A stretch of 64,000 nt of DNA from Corticimicrobacter populi (lineage in GTDB: Bacteria > Pseudomonadota > Gammaproteobacteria > Burkholderiales > Burkholderiaceae_B). Positions 41,793 to 51,780 of this stretch are shown here, piece by piece. The notes below the pieces were generated by a model. That model did not search any database. It was given only the letters and a program-made list of their open reading frames with translations, and had not been told where the DNA came from. Location of the stretch: positions 62,001 through 126,000 of the forward strand of contig NZ_QETA01000003.1 of assembly GCF_003123725.1 (NCBI RefSeq), read 5' to 3'. How positions within the stretch are numbered: position 1 is the stretch's first letter; each line of letters starts with the position of its first letter. Position numbers and translations under genes: made by a program.

Positions 41793-42718
41793 ATGAGTTC
41801 CTCCGCCGTCACGATGGACGTGCCCAGTTTGCCGACCACGATGCCGGCGGCCTGATTGGCCCAGTAGATGGATTGTTCCCAGTCGGCCCCGGCTGCACGC
41901 ATCGCAGCCACGGTGGCGATGACCGTATCACCGGCCCCGGAAACATCGAAGACTTCCTGGGCCTGTGCATCGACATGCATGCGGCCGCTGTCACTGAAGA
42001 GCGTCATGCCCTGCTCCGACCGCGTCAGCAGCAAGGCCTCGAGATCAAGTTCCCGACGCAGGTTCTGAACCCGTTCGGTCAGGCTTGCCTCGGAATTCCA
42101 GCGCCCAATCACCTGCTCCAGTTCAAGCCGATTGGGCGTCAACAACGTGGCACCACGATAACGCGAGAAATCGTCACCCTTGGGGTCGATCAACACGGGA
42201 ATGGCGGCTGCCCGGGCCAATTCGATCAGGTGTTCGACCCGGTCGAGCACACCCTTGGCATAGTCGGACAGCAGCAGTACATCATGCACCAGCAACAGCT
42301 GGGCAGCCTGCAATTCGATGCCACTCAGCGCCTGTGGCGATGGACGTTCCTCGAAATCGATCCGCAACAATTGCTGCTGGCGGCCCAGCACACGCAGCTT
42401 GAGCGTGGTCGGATAGGCTTCGTCACGATTGAGCTCAGCGGCGATACCGGCTTCAGCCAGCATGTCTGCGACATGGCGACCGGCCTCGTCATGGCCGATC
42501 ACCCCCAACAGGCTGGCCCTGGCTCCCAGCGCCGCGACGTTGCGTGCCACGTTGGCTGCGCCGCCGAGACGATCTTCGCGACGGGCCACCCGCACCACGG
42601 GCACGGGTGCTTCAGGCGAAATACGATCGACGGCACCGAACCAGTACCGATCGAGCATGATATCGCCGACGATCAGCACCCTGGCCTGTGCCATCAGCGC
42701 TGCAGGAAACGACTTCAT
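41789..42718 (-). CDS. rfaE1: D-glycero-beta-D-manno-heptose-7-phosphate kinase
   Basis: The 309-residue PfkB-family kinase phosphorylates heptose 7-phosphate at C1. Motifs are [40 protein letters not shown] and the catalytic loop [13 protein letters not shown]. It is the stand-alone kinase (HldA) without the fused adenylyltransferase, as usual in beta-proteobacteria; the partner (HldC) is not in this window. It overlaps lapB and hldD by 4 bp each. Confidence 0.95.
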   Translation of the reverse strand: MKSFPAALMAQARVLIVGDIMLDRYWFGAVDRISPEAPVPVVRVARREDRLGGAANVARNVAALGARASLLGVIGHDEAGRHVADMLAEAGIAAELNRDEAYPTTLKLRVLGRQQQLLRIDFEERPSPQALSGIELQAAQLLLVHDVLLLSDYAKGVLDRVEHLIELARAAAIPVLIDPKGDDFSRYRGATLLTPNRLELEQVIGRWNSEASLTERVQNLRRELDLEALLLTRSEQGMTLFSDSGRMHVDAQAQEVFDVSGAGDTVIATVAAMRAAGADWEQSIYWANQAAGIVVGKLGTSIVTAEELI

Positions 42719-43932
42719 GACAATTCCTCCAGCCGACGCGGTTCATAGGTCTCCCACTCGTTGCACCCAGGGCACTGCCAGTAGTAGCGCCGTGCCTGAA
42801 AGCCGCAGTTATGGCAGACATAGCGATCAAGCCGTTGCGTATGCTTGTGGATCAGATTGCGCAACAGCGTCAGGTCAGCCCCCCGCACCAGCGCACCGGA
42901 CTGGTCCGTGCCGGCCAGCTCGACTTCAAGCAGACGATCCAGTCCCAGCAATGAAGGATGCTGCTCCAGCGCCTTGCGTGCATATGCCCAGGCGATATCG
43001 CCGCCCTGCTGGGCGCGCAGTTCCCGAAAAACGATATTGAACAGGTCCAGGGAGGGATGTTCCTCGTAATGCGCCTGCAGCACGGCCAGCGCCTGCACTT
43101 CCTCACCCGAGATACGGTAATTCTCGAGGATGCGTTCGGCCACCAGGCCGGCGTATTCAGGAGCATCCTTAAGAATGCCCATCAGGTGCTGACGTTCGCT
43201 GCGAAAATCCTGTTCGACCGCCGCCAGACGACCACGCAGCATGGCAATACGTACTTGCGAAACCGGTGTGCGCATGGCCTGCTTCTGCGAAGCCACTGCA
43301 TGCTCGGCCGCATCAAGTGCCCGCGAAGCAGCCTCGAGATCCGGCTTGCCGCCCGCCAGCGCCATCTGCGCCTGCTCGCAGTAATAATGCACGAGCTGCG
43401 GCACCGGCTCTTCGACCAGCCCCTGCAGTGTGCGTACCGCCTCGATGGCACGCGGCCAGTCATGCGCGGTTTCATAGATGCGGATCAGCGCGCGCAGCGC
43501 AGGCAGCGCATAACGACTGTTGTCCAGTTGACGGAATGATTCTTCGGCGCGATCCAGCAATCCAGCCTTGAGATAATCCTGCGCCAGCTCGTGCAAGGCA
43601 TGCTCACGTTCGGCCGCAGGCAGGTCGGCCCGTGCCAGCAGACTCTGGTGAACACGGATGGCGCGCTCCATTTCCCCCCGGCGACGAAACAGGCTGCCCA
43701 GGGCAAAGTGCAGTTCCGTCGTTTCCGAATCCAGCTTGGCGACTTCGACGAAAGCGTCAATGGCGTGATCCGGCTGCTCGTTGAGCAGAAAGTTCAGTCC
43801 TCGAAAATAGGACTGGGGAAGATTGCGTGTTTCTTTCAGCATCTGCCTGATGTCGACGCGTGCGGCGACCCAGCCCAGGCCAAAGAGCACAGGCACGAGT
43901 ATCAGCAGCCAGGGCTCAAAATCCAAATTCAC
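42715..43932 (-). CDS. lapB: LPS assembly protein LapB
   Basis: The 405-residue protein has one N-terminal membrane helix (LLILVPVLFGLGWVAA), a series of TPR repeats and a C-terminal rubredoxin-type zinc site CHNC ... CPGC. In E. coli LapB (YciM) brings LpxC to FtsH for breakdown and so sets LPS output. Its position next to lapA and the heptose genes fits this role. Confidence 0.95.
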   Translation of the reverse strand: MNLDFEPWLLILVPVLFGLGWVAARVDIRQMLKETRNLPQSYFRGLNFLLNEQPDHAIDAFVEVAKLDSETTELHFALGSLFRRRGEMERAIRVHQSLLARADLPAAEREHALHELAQDYLKAGLLDRAEESFRQLDNSRYALPALRALIRIYETAHDWPRAIEAVRTLQGLVEEPVPQLVHYYCEQAQMALAGGKPDLEAASRALDAAEHAVASQKQAMRTPVSQVRIAMLRGRLAAVEQDFRSERQHLMGILKDAPEYAGLVAERILENYRISGEEVQALAVLQAHYEEHPSLDLFNIVFRELRAQQGGDIAWAYARKALEQHPSLLGLDRLLEVELAGTDQSGALVRGADLTLLRNLIHKHTQRLDRYVCHNCGFQARRYYWQCPGCNEWETYEPRRLEELS

Positions 43933-44002
43933 AATACCAGCCTTAGGTCCGCATGCGGACCGGAAATATCATCCGAACAACAATGCCGTGGACGTACGGC
44001 GC

Positions 44003-44320
44003 TCAGCGGGCAGGCAAGCCTGTATCGATGACCGCAGGTGCCGGCTGGACCGGCGCGGCAGGCGTGGTTTCCTGCAGGCGATCCAGTTCGCGCCGCAGGC
44101 GGGCAGCTTCGCGACGTCGGCGCATGGCACCTGGAATGGTCAGCAGCAGGCCAAACACCGCGCCCAGCACGAAAGCCGCCAGCATAACCACGATGAGCGG
44201 AATATCCTGCAACACGAGGCCAGAATAGAACGTCACCGCTACCGGAGCGGTGTTGCCCAGTGCAAACACGAGCACAAGCAGGAAGATCAGCAGGCGCAGG
44301 GTCCAGACAAGGTAGCGCAT
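44003..44320 (-). CDS. lapA: LapA family inner-membrane protein
   Basis: The 105-residue protein has two membrane helices (LRLLIFLLVLVFALGN and LIVVMLAAFVLGAVFGLLL) and a coiled-coil tail (MRRRREAARLRRELDRLQE), the LapA layout. It precedes lapB by 70 bp and follows the ihfB terminator, so it may start a new transcript. Confidence 0.9.
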   Translation of the reverse strand: MRYLVWTLRLLIFLLVLVFALGNTAPVAVTFYSGLVLQDIPLIVVMLAAFVLGAVFGLLLTIPGAMRRRREAARLRRELDRLQETTPAAPVQPAPAVIDTGLPAR

Positions 44321-44372
44321 CGGTACGCTCCAGAAAGTAAACGGCTATTGTAAGGCCTGCGTGCAGTCACGA

Positions 44373-44407
44373 CAAAAAAATGGCCTCCCTGTTGAGGGAG
44401 GCCATTT
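44373..44407 (-). terminator. Intrinsic terminator after ihfB
   Basis: AAATGGCCTCCCT and AGGGAGGCCATTT form a perfect 13-bp stem with a four-base loop. The minus strand continues with seven T residues. It ends the gyrA-to-ihfB transcript. Confidence 0.9.
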
Positions 44408-44438
44408 GACAGAACGCGCCAGCGACGCGATCCGTATC

Positions 44439-44732
44439 TTATGACGATTGCGCGGCCTGATCGACCCGCTCACGCAGCTCCTTGCCGGCCTTGAAATGTG
44501 GCACCCATTTTTCGGGCACCAACACCTGCTCACCGGACTTGGGATTGCGCCCGACACGCGGCGCGCGCCGGGACAGCGAAAAGCTGCCGAACCCCCTGAT
44601 CTCGACACGCTGGCCACTGGCCAGCGCAGACAGCATCGAGTCCAGGATGGTCTTGACCGCGTAATCGCTGTCGCGCGCCGCGAGCTGCGGAAAGCGGTCT
44701 GCCAGAATCGCGATAAGCTCGGAGCGTGTCAC
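44439..44732 (-). CDS. ihfB: Integration host factor subunit beta
   Basis: The 97-residue HU/IHF-fold protein bends DNA as a heterodimer with Ihf[16 protein letters not shown] opens the family, and [22 protein letters not shown] is the DNA-binding arm with the intercalating Pro. It follows rpsA by 8 bp, the arrangement found across proteobacteria. Confidence 0.97.
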   Translation of the reverse strand: MTRSELIAILADRFPQLAARDSDYAVKTILDSMLSALASGQRVEIRGFGSFSLSRRAPRVGRNPKSGEQVLVPEKWVPHFKAGKELRERVDQAAQSS

Positions 44733-44740
44733 GGCTGCAA

Positions 44741-46462
44741 TCAGTCGTTACCGCGCTGCTGCTGGTCCAGCTTGGCCTTGAGCAGTGCACCCAGGTTGGT
44801 CGTACCCGAGGAGGCGCTGGCTTCGGACATGCGCTGGATGGTTTCAGCCGTTTCAGCGTTGTCACGGGCCTTGATCGACAGCTGGATCGAACGGGTCTTG
44901 CGATCCACGTTCAGGATCATGGCTTCGATATTGTCGCCTTCCTTCAGCGCGGTGGTCGCGTCTTCGACACGGCCAGCCGAGATTTCGGAAGCACGCAGGT
45001 AGCCTTCGACATCGACCGACAGGGTCACAACAGCACCCTTGGCTTCGACGCTCTTGACCGTACCCGGAACAACAGCACCCTTGTCGTAGGTCGACACGAA
45101 GTTGTTGAACGGATCGCCTTCCAGCTGCTTGATGCCCAGCGAGATGCGCTCCTTGTCGGTATCGATGGCCAGCACCACGGCCTCGACTTCATCGCCCTTC
45201 TTGAAGTTGCGCACGGCTTCTTCACCGGACTCGCTCCAGGACAGGTCGGACAGGTGCACCAGACCATCGATGCCACCCGGCAGGCCGACGAACACGCCGA
45301 AGTCGGTGATCGACTTGATCGCGCCACGAACCTTGTCGCCACGGGCGAAGTTGGTCGAGAACTCTTCCCATGGGTTGGGACGGCACTGCTTCATGCCCAG
45401 CGAGATACGACGACGGTCTTCGTCGATTTCCAGAACCATGACTTCGACTTCTTCGCCCAGGGTCACAACCTTGCGCGGATCGACGTTCTTGTTGGTCCAA
45501 TCCATCTCGGACACGTGCACCAGACCCTCGATGCCGGATTCGACTTCCACGAATGCACCGTAGTCGGTCAGGTTGGTGACCTTGCCGAACAGGCGGGTAC
45601 CTTGCGGGTAGCGACGTGCCAGACCGATCCAGGGATCTTCGCCCAGTTGCTTGACGCCCAGCGAGACACGGCTCTTTTCCTGGTCGAACTTGAGCACCTT
45701 GGCTTCGACTTCCTGACCCACCTGCAGGACCTCGGAAGGATGACGGACACGGCGCCATGCCATGTCGGTAATGTGCAGCAGGCCATCGATACCACCCAGG
45801 TCGACGAACGCACCGTAATCGGTGATGTTCTTGACGATACCCTTGATGATCGCGCCTTCGTGCAGCGTCTCGAGCAGCTTCTCGCGTTCCTCGCCCATGC
45901 TGGCCTCAAGGACGGCACGACGCGACAGCACAACGTTGTTGCGCTTGCGATCGAGCTTGATGACCTTGAATTCCATGGTCTTGCCCTCGTAGGGCGTGGT
46001 GTCCTTGACAGGACGCAGGTCGACCAGCGAACCCGGCAGGAAGGCACGGATACCGTTGGTCATGACGGTCAGACCGCCCTTGACCTTGCCCGTGATGGTG
46101 CCGTTGACCAGTTCGCCGGATTCCAGCGCCTGTTCCAGCGACAGCCAGGCCGACAGGCGCTTGGCGCGATCACGCGACAGCACGGTGTCGCCGTAGCCGT
46201 TTTCGAGCGAATCGATGGCGACCGACACGAAGTCGCCGACATTGACTTCAAGCTCGCCCTGGTCATTCAGGAACTCTTCGAGGGGGATGAAGGCTTCGGA
46301 CTTCAGGCCGGCATTGACGACCACGAAGTTGTGGTCAACACGCACGACTTCGGCGCTGATGACCTCACCGGACTTCATGTCCTGGTTTTTGATGCTTTCC
46401 TCGAAGAGGGCGGCAAAGCTTTCCATGCCGGTGGGCGCGGGGTTGAGAGAAACAGAAGACAT
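44741..46462 (-). CDS. rpsA: 30S ribosomal protein S1
   Basis: The 573-residue protein has six S1 RNA-binding domains; repeats such as [24 protein letters not shown] and [25 protein letters not shown] are plain. S1 holds mRNA on the 30S subunit. The start [23 protein letters not shown] fits the family; an in-frame ATG 15 bp upstream (46477) with GGGG before it is an alternative. About 160 bp separate it from cmk, enough for an autoregulatory leader as in E. coli. Confidence 0.97.
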   Translation of the reverse strand: MSSVSLNPAPTGMESFAALFEESIKNQDMKSGEVISAEVVRVDHNFVVVNAGLKSEAFIPLEEFLNDQGELEVNVGDFVSVAIDSLENGYGDTVLSRDRAKRLSAWLSLEQALESGELVNGTITGKVKGGLTVMTNGIRAFLPGSLVDLRPVKDTTPYEGKTMEFKVIKLDRKRNNVVLSRRAVLEASMGEEREKLLETLHEGAIIKGIVKNITDYGAFVDLGGIDGLLHITDMAWRRVRHPSEVLQVGQEVEAKVLKFDQEKSRVSLGVKQLGEDPWIGLARRYPQGTRLFGKVTNLTDYGAFVEVESGIEGLVHVSEMDWTNKNVDPRKVVTLGEEVEVMVLEIDEDRRRISLGMKQCRPNPWEEFSTNFARGDKVRGAIKSITDFGVFVGLPGGIDGLVHLSDLSWSESGEEAVRNFKKGDEVEAVVLAIDTDKERISLGIKQLEGDPFNNFVSTYDKGAVVPGTVKSVEAKGAVVTLSVDVEGYLRASEISAGRVEDATTALKEGDNIEAMILNVDRKTRSIQLSIKARDNAETAETIQRMSEASASSGTTNLGALLKAKLDQQQRGND

Positions 46463-46637
46463 TGAAAAAGGATCCATGACAGCCCCGAAAGACTGCCTCT
46501 AAATTACACGCCCGAACAGGCTCATCCCACCCGGGCGGAGTGAAAAAACCCCGCATGCAACGGACAATCCGCACATGCAAGGACCTGAAAACGCCTGGCC
46601 TTGCGACCCGACGCCAACAAACCGGTACGACTTAAAA

Positions 46638-47327
46638 TCAGACTGCTGCAGCGATGCGAGCACGATAGAGTGAAAGCACTTGGGCAATCACTTCAGCCGC
46701 TGTCATGGCCGAACTATCGAGCGTCATGGCGTCTGATGCGGGTACAAGCGGTGCCGCCTTGCGGCCCGTATCCCGCGCATCGCGCTCCATGAGATCACGC
46801 AGCAAGTCTTCGAGATTAGCAGAAATCCCCTTCGCCTTCAACTGGTTATAGCGCCGCTCGGCACGCGCCTGCGCAGCAGCGACCAGGAATACCTTGAGCT
46901 GCGCCCGAGGAAACACCACCGTTCCCATGTCGCGCCCATCAGCCACCAGACCGGGAACCTGGCGAAACTGACGCTGGCGAGCCAGCAGCGCGGCACGTAC
47001 CTCGGGCAAGGCCGCAATCACCGAAGCCCGCGCACCAACGGCTTCCTGGCGAATGGCATCTGCCACGCACTCACCATCCAGCCAGGCCCCATCAACATCG
47101 AAGCGGATATCAAGATGCCCCGCCAGTTCAACCAGGGCAGCTTCATCGCCTGCCGCCACCTCGCGTCGCATCGACGCCAGTGCCACCAGGCGATAGATCG
47201 CCCCGCTGTCGAGGATATGCCAGCCCAGCGCCTGCGCCACGCCCGCCGCCACGGTCCCCTTGCCGGACGCCGTGGGCCCATCGATGGCAATCACCGGGAT
47301 ATCGTTCGACAGATCGTTAGGACTCAT
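46638..47327 (-). CDS. cmk: Cytidylate kinase
   Basis: The 229-residue kinase phosphorylates CMP and dCMP. The P-loop [22 protein letters not shown] and [13 protein letters not shown] are standard. It starts [17 protein letters not shown] at 47327, overlapping the aroA stop by 4 bp; a more upstream in-frame ATG lies inside aroA. Confidence 0.97.
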   Translation of the reverse strand: MSPNDLSNDIPVIAIDGPTASGKGTVAAGVAQALGWHILDSGAIYRLVALASMRREVAAGDEAALVELAGHLDIRFDVDGAWLDGECVADAIRQEAVGARASVIAALPEVRAALLARQRQFRQVPGLVADGRDMGTVVFPRAQLKVFLVAAAQARAERRYNQLKAKGISANLEDLLRDLMERDARDTGRKAAPLVPASDAMTLDSSAMTAAEVIAQVLSLYRARIAAAV

Positions 47328-48643
47328 GCTTGCACCAACGTGGAAAAAACCTCGAAATAGGTCGGGAATGTCTTGCTGACGCAATCCGGATCCAGGATAC
47401 GAACCGGTACGGGACCGAACGCCGCCAGCGAAAAGCACATCGCCATGCGATGATCATCCCAGGTACCGATTTCCGCAGCACGCCAATCCTGCACTGCCGG
47501 CGACGTGACTTCGAGCCAGTCCTCTCCGGAACGGACTTGCGCGCCCAGCTTGGACAGCTCGACATGCATGGCATGAATGCGGTCGGTTTCCTTGACGCGC
47601 CAGCTGCCGATGTTGCGCAGGCGACACGGCCCATCGGCATAGAGTGCCAGTGCGGCTGCCGTCATAGCGGCGTCGGGAATCAGATTGAAATCGGCATCGA
47701 AGGCGCGCAGACGTCCGCCTGCCGCGACTTGCGTGCCCGAAGTTTCAATCCAGTCAGGCCCCCAGGTCACGGCGGCCCCCATCTCCTCGAGCGTACGAGC
47801 GAAAAGGATATCCCCCTGAATGCTGTCGGCCCCCGCCCCCTCAACCCGGACCGGGCCACCACCGATGGCACCCAGCGCCAGGAAATACGACGCAGACGAC
47901 GCATCGCCCTCGACCTGCACATGCCCCGGCGAACGATAGAGAGCATCGGCAGGCACCACGAACTCGTCCCACTCGTGCTGCTCGACCTGCACGCCAAACC
48001 GGGCCATCAGATTGAGCGTAATACGAATATAGGGTTTGGAAATCAGATCGCCCTCGACCTTGATGCGCAAAGGCTGGCCGCTGGCGCGGGTCGCCAGGGG
48101 CGCAGCCAGCAACAGCGCGGTCAGGAACTGGCTGGAGACGGCACCCGGCACGCGCACGCTGCCTGCGGTGGAAATGGTTCCCATGCCGATACGCAACGGC
48201 GGATAACCGGGTGTGCCCAGGTAATCGATGACTGCCCCCATCTCGCGCAGTGCCTCGGCCAGATCACCGATGGGGCGTTCGTGCATGCGTGGCACGCCCG
48301 ACAGGGTATAGTCGCCGCCCATCAGCGCCAGTGCAGCCGTCAACGGGCGAAAGGCCGTGCCGGCATTACCGAGGAACAACTCGGCCTGCCGCACCGGAAA
48401 GCGCGCACCGCCCCGCACGACAACATCACCGTCATCCTGTCGCGACAGTCCCACGCCCAGCGTTTCTAGCGCAGCCAGCATGACGCGGGTATCGTCCGAA
48501 TCGAGCAGGCCACGCACGCGGGTTTCACCTTCCGCCAGTGCCGCCAGCAGCAGCACCCGATTGGAAATGCTTTTGGAACCTGGCAGCACCACACGCCCTT
48601 GCGCACGTTTCAATGGTTGCAGATCGAGATATTCCCGGGTCAT
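47324..48643 (-). CDS. aroA: 3-phosphoshikimate 1-carboxyvinyltransferase (EPSP synthase)
   Basis: The 439-residue enzyme of the shikimate pathway shows [37 protein letters not shown] (the phosphate and glyphosate-contact loop), and [17 protein letters not shown]. The loop reads [11 protein letters not shown] as in glyphosate-sensitive class I enzymes. The ATG at 48643 begins [11 protein letters not shown] and overlaps tyrA by 4 bp. Confidence 0.97.
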   Translation of the reverse strand: MTREYLDLQPLKRAQGRVVLPGSKSISNRVLLLAALAEGETRVRGLLDSDDTRVMLAALETLGVGLSRQDDGDVVVRGGARFPVRQAELFLGNAGTAFRPLTAALALMGGDYTLSGVPRMHERPIGDLAEALREMGAVIDYLGTPGYPPLRIGMGTISTAGSVRVPGAVSSQFLTALLLAAPLATRASGQPLRIKVEGDLISKPYIRITLNLMARFGVQVEQHEWDEFVVPADALYRSPGHVQVEGDASSASYFLALGAIGGGPVRVEGAGADSIQGDILFARTLEEMGAAVTWGPDWIETSGTQVAAGGRLRAFDADFNLIPDAAMTAAALALYADGPCRLRNIGSWRVKETDRIHAMHVELSKLGAQVRSGEDWLEVTSPAVQDWRAAEIGTWDDHRMAMCFSLAAFGPVPVRILDPDCVSKTFPTYFEVFSTLVQA

Positions 48644-49518
48644 TGTTTTGTCTCCACTTGTGTGCCCCACTGCTGACGTGCCAACGATGCCCGCTCAAAC
48701 AACGCCAGCAAGGCTTCGCCGTCCCTCTGCTCAAGCGCCTGGGCAGCTACATCGAAGGCTGCCTGCCAAGAGCGTATTTCATCGAGCAGCGCAGGCGCAT
48801 TCTGCAGCGAGATATCACGCCACATTTCGGGCGATGCTGCAGCAATCCGCGTAAAGTCGCGAAACCCGGTACCGGCCATGTCGAATCTCGCCTGGGCGTC
48901 ATCGGTCCCGAGTATCTGATTGATATAGACCATGGCCAGCCAATGGGGAAAATGGCTGACACTGGCCAGCAGCGCATCGTGGCGTCCGGCATCCAGACAG
49001 TCAACGCGTGCGCCACACGCCTCCCAGATCGCCTGCAGGCGTGCCACATCGTCCGGGCGATTCTCGGGAATCGGCGTGATCAGCACGCGACGGCCATCGT
49101 AAAGGTCTGCACGCGCAGCCTCCGGGCCTGACTCATGAGAGCCGGCAATCGGGTGCCCCGGCACGAACTGCCCGACCCTGCCCTGCAGTACCATACGGGC
49201 AGCTTCCACCACACCGGCCTTGGTACTGCCGGCGTCGGTTACCAGTGCCGAATCCCGCAAGTGTGGTGCCATCCTCCCCAGGCAGGCGGCCGTCTGCTCG
49301 ACCGGCACCGCCAGCAGAATCAGGTCAGACTGGGCGGCCGCCTCCTCGAGCGTAGCCACGCCGTCGATCAACCCCAGCGTCTGGGCACGGCGCAATGTAT
49401 CCACGTGACGCCCTACGCCCAGAATGCGCCCGGCGAGCCCGGCACGACGCACGGCAGCCGCAAAGGAGCCACCAATCAGGCCCACGCCCACCACAGCAAG
49501 AGTCGCTATTTTGTCCAT
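48640..49518 (-). CDS. tyrA: Prephenate dehydrogenase
   Basis: The 292-residue enzyme makes hydroxyphenylpyruvate for tyrosine. It has the NAD loop [55 protein letters not shown] with catalytic His, and a C-terminal helical domain. It has no fused chorismate mutase or ACT domain. It follows pheA by 20 bp. Confidence 0.95.
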   Translation of the reverse strand: MDKIATLAVVGVGLIGGSFAAAVRRAGLAGRILGVGRHVDTLRRAQTLGLIDGVATLEEAAAQSDLILLAVPVEQTAACLGRMAPHLRDSALVTDAGSTKAGVVEAARMVLQGRVGQFVPGHPIAGSHESGPEAARADLYDGRRVLITPIPENRPDDVARLQAIWEACGARVDCLDAGRHDALLASVSHFPHWLAMVYINQILGTDDAQARFDMAGTGFRDFTRIAAASPEMWRDISLQNAPALLDEIRSWQAAFDVAAQALEQRDGEALLALFERASLARQQWGTQVETKQ

Positions 49519-49538
49519 CCGGTTTCTCCGCGCCGGAA

Positions 49539-50654
49539 TCAGGCTGGATAGGAGCCCAATATCTTGATGAATGCCGCTCGCTCCCTGAGTGCCTCGATGG
49601 CCTGGGAAACGGCTGCGTCATCCCGATGACCTTCGATATCGACATAGAAGAAGTACTCCCACTGCCCTGTCCGTGCGGGACGCGACTCGAAACGCGTCAT
49701 CGAAACGCCATGCGCCGCCAGAGGGGCCAGCATGTCATAGACCGCACCCGCCCGGTTGGGCAGGGCCAGGATCAGACTGGTCTTATCCTTGCCGCTGGGC
49801 AAGGTATCCATGTTGCCGATGGCGAAGAAACGCGTCCGATTCTGGGGATCATCCTGGATGCCCGAGGCCACCAGGTGCAGATTCCAGGCCAGCGCCGCAG
49901 CTTCGCCGGCAATGGCGGCCACGGAGGGATCACGCGCCGCGATGCGCGCCGCCTCGGCATTGCTGGCAGCAGCATCACGTGCCAGTAGCGGATAATTGCG
50001 TGCCAGCCAGCCCTGGCACTGAGCCAGAGCCTGCGGATGTGCCATGACACGCGTCACGCCATCCATGCTGCCACTGGCCGTCATCAGGCAGTGGCGAATC
50101 TCGAGCGAACGTTCGCCGAGAATGCGCAGCGGCGACGTCAGGAACAGATCCAGCGTCCGGTTGACGGCCCCCTCGGTGGAGTTCTCGACCGGCACCATGC
50201 CGACATTGGCCTCGCCGGCCTCGACCACGCGAAACACTTCGTCGAAGGAACTGCAGGGCAGACATTGCACGGCGCGGCCGAAATGATCCAGTGCCGCCTG
50301 CTCGGAAAAGGAACCATGCGGTCCGAGATAGGCCACGACCAGACCGCGCTCCAGGCCACGACAGGCCGAGATGATTTCAGTCCAGACTGCAGCAACCGCC
50401 TTGTCCGGAAAGGGACCGGGGTTATCGGCCTGCAGGCGGCGGATGATCTGCGCTTCACGCTCGGGGCGCAACACGGCGTCGTTCGCATTGAAGCGGTGCT
50501 TCGCCACGCCAACGTCCATGGCCGCTGCCGCACGCTGCGACAACAGGGTCAGAATCTGCGCATCAATGCTGTCGATACGCTCGCGCAGCGGCTGCAGGGC
50601 CTGCTGCAAATCCGTCGGCTGCCCCGCTTCGGGTGCCTCGTCATGCTCAGCCAT
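49539..50654 (-). CDS. pheA: Chorismate mutase/prephenate dehydratase (P-protein)
   Basis: The 371-residue bifunctional enzyme leads to phenylpyruvate. An AroQ-type mutase domain covers about residues 15-105 ([20 protein letters not shown]). The dehydratase domain follows ([35 protein letters not shown]), then an ACT domain for Phe feedback inhibition with the motif [24 protein letters not shown] in part. It overlaps serC by 8 bp. Confidence 0.96.
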   Translation of the reverse strand: MAEHDEAPEAGQPTDLQQALQPLRERIDSIDAQILTLLSQRAAAAMDVGVAKHRFNANDAVLRPEREAQIIRRLQADNPGPFPDKAVAAVWTEIISACRGLERGLVVAYLGPHGSFSEQAALDHFGRAVQCLPCSSFDEVFRVVEAGEANVGMVPVENSTEGAVNRTLDLFLTSPLRILGERSLEIRHCLMTASGSMDGVTRVMAHPQALAQCQGWLARNYPLLARDAAASNAEAARIAARDPSVAAIAGEAAALAWNLHLVASGIQDDPQNRTRFFAIGNMDTLPSGKDKTSLILALPNRAGAVYDMLAPLAAHGVSMTRFESRPARTGQWEYFFYVDIEGHRDDAAVSQAIEALRERAAFIKILGSYPA

Positions 50655-51780
50655 GCGTACGCTCGAACTCTTTCATGTAGTCGACCAGCGCCTGCACGCC
50701 TTCGATCGGCATGGCGTTGTAGATTGAAGCACGCATGCCTCCCACGCTCTTGTGGCCCTTGAGCTGCAGCAGGCCGCGTGCCGTAGCGCCAGACAGGAAC
50801 TCGGCATCCAGCGCTGCATCATGCAGCGTGAAGGGCACATTCATGCGGGAACGGAAGTTCGGGTGTACCGGGTTGCGATAGAACCCGGTCTGGGCCAGAT
50901 AGTCATACAGCAACGCCGACTTGGCAATGTTGCGCTTTTCGATCTCTGCCAGTCCGCCCTGCTCCTTCAGCCACTTGAACACCAGGCCGGCAATATAGAT
51001 AGAGTAGGTCGGCGGCGTATTGAAGCACGAACCTTCCTTGGCCACATTGGCGAAGTCGAAGGCCGACGGGCAGGCTGCCTGGGCATGTCCCAGCAGGTCA
51101 CGGCGCACGATGACCAGCGTCACGCCGGCAGGGCCGGCATTCTTCTGCGCACCGGCAAAGATCACGCCCGCACGGCTGACATCCATCGGACGCGACAGAA
51201 TATTGGATGAGGCATCGACCGTCAGCACGGCATCAGATGCGCCCAGTGCAGCCAGATCGGGCCAGTCGCTGAACTCGACACCGCCGATGGTCTCGTTGCT
51301 GCACAGATGTACATAGGCTGCGTCCGGGCGCACCTGCCAGCTTGCTGCATCAGGCACCCAGGTCCAAGGCTGCCACTGCTGCCCGTCGGACTCGAGAACG
51401 GTACCGCTACTGGCGGCCACGCGAATATCGCCATAGCGACGCGCTTCCTTCTCGGACTTGACCGACCAGCTGCCGCTCAGCACGTAGTCGGCCGCGTCGG
51501 AACGGCCCAGCAGGTTCATCGGCACCAGCGCATTGGCTGCAATGGCACCGCCCTGCATGAACAGCACCGCATAATCATCGGGCACGTTCAACAACTGACG
51601 CAGGTCGGCCTCGGCCTCGCTGCAGATCTGTCCGAATTCCTTGCCCCGGTGACTCATTTCCATCACGGACATGCCGCTGCCGTGCCAGTCGAGCATTTCA
51701 GCAGCCGCCTGCCTCAAAACGCTTTCGGGCAAAACGGAAGGACCTGCGGAGAAATTCCAGGGACGTGCTTGACTGCTCAT
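50647..51780 (-). CDS. serC: Phosphoserine aminotransferase
   Basis: The 377-residue PLP enzyme serves serine and pyridoxal phosphate synthesis. [45 protein letters not shown] (PLP Lys in QKN) and [18 protein letters not shown] are the family motifs. It overlaps gyrA by 4 bp. Confidence 0.97.
   Translation of the reverse strand: MSSQARPWNFSAGPSVLPESVLRQAAAEMLDWHGSGMSVMEMSHRGKEFGQICSEAEADLRQLLNVPDDYAVLFMQGGAIAANALVPMNLLGRSDAADYVLSGSWSVKSEKEARRYGDIRVAASSGTVLESDGQQWQPWTWVPDAASWQVRPDAAYVHLCSNETIGGVEFSDWPDLAALGASDAVLTVDASSNILSRPMDVSRAGVIFAGAQKNAGPAGVTLVIVRRDLLGHAQAACPSAFDFANVAKEGSCFNTPPTYSIYIAGLVFKWLKEQGGLAEIEKRNIAKSALLYDYLAQTGFYRNPVHPNFRSRMNVPFTLHDAALDAEFLSGATARGLLQLKGHKSVGGMRASIYNAMPIEGVQALVDYMKEFERTHG

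Noticed and set aside
44726-46465. 579-codon antisense frame over rpsA
   Set aside because: Antisense shadow caused by codon bias and the repeated S1 domains; no initiation signals.
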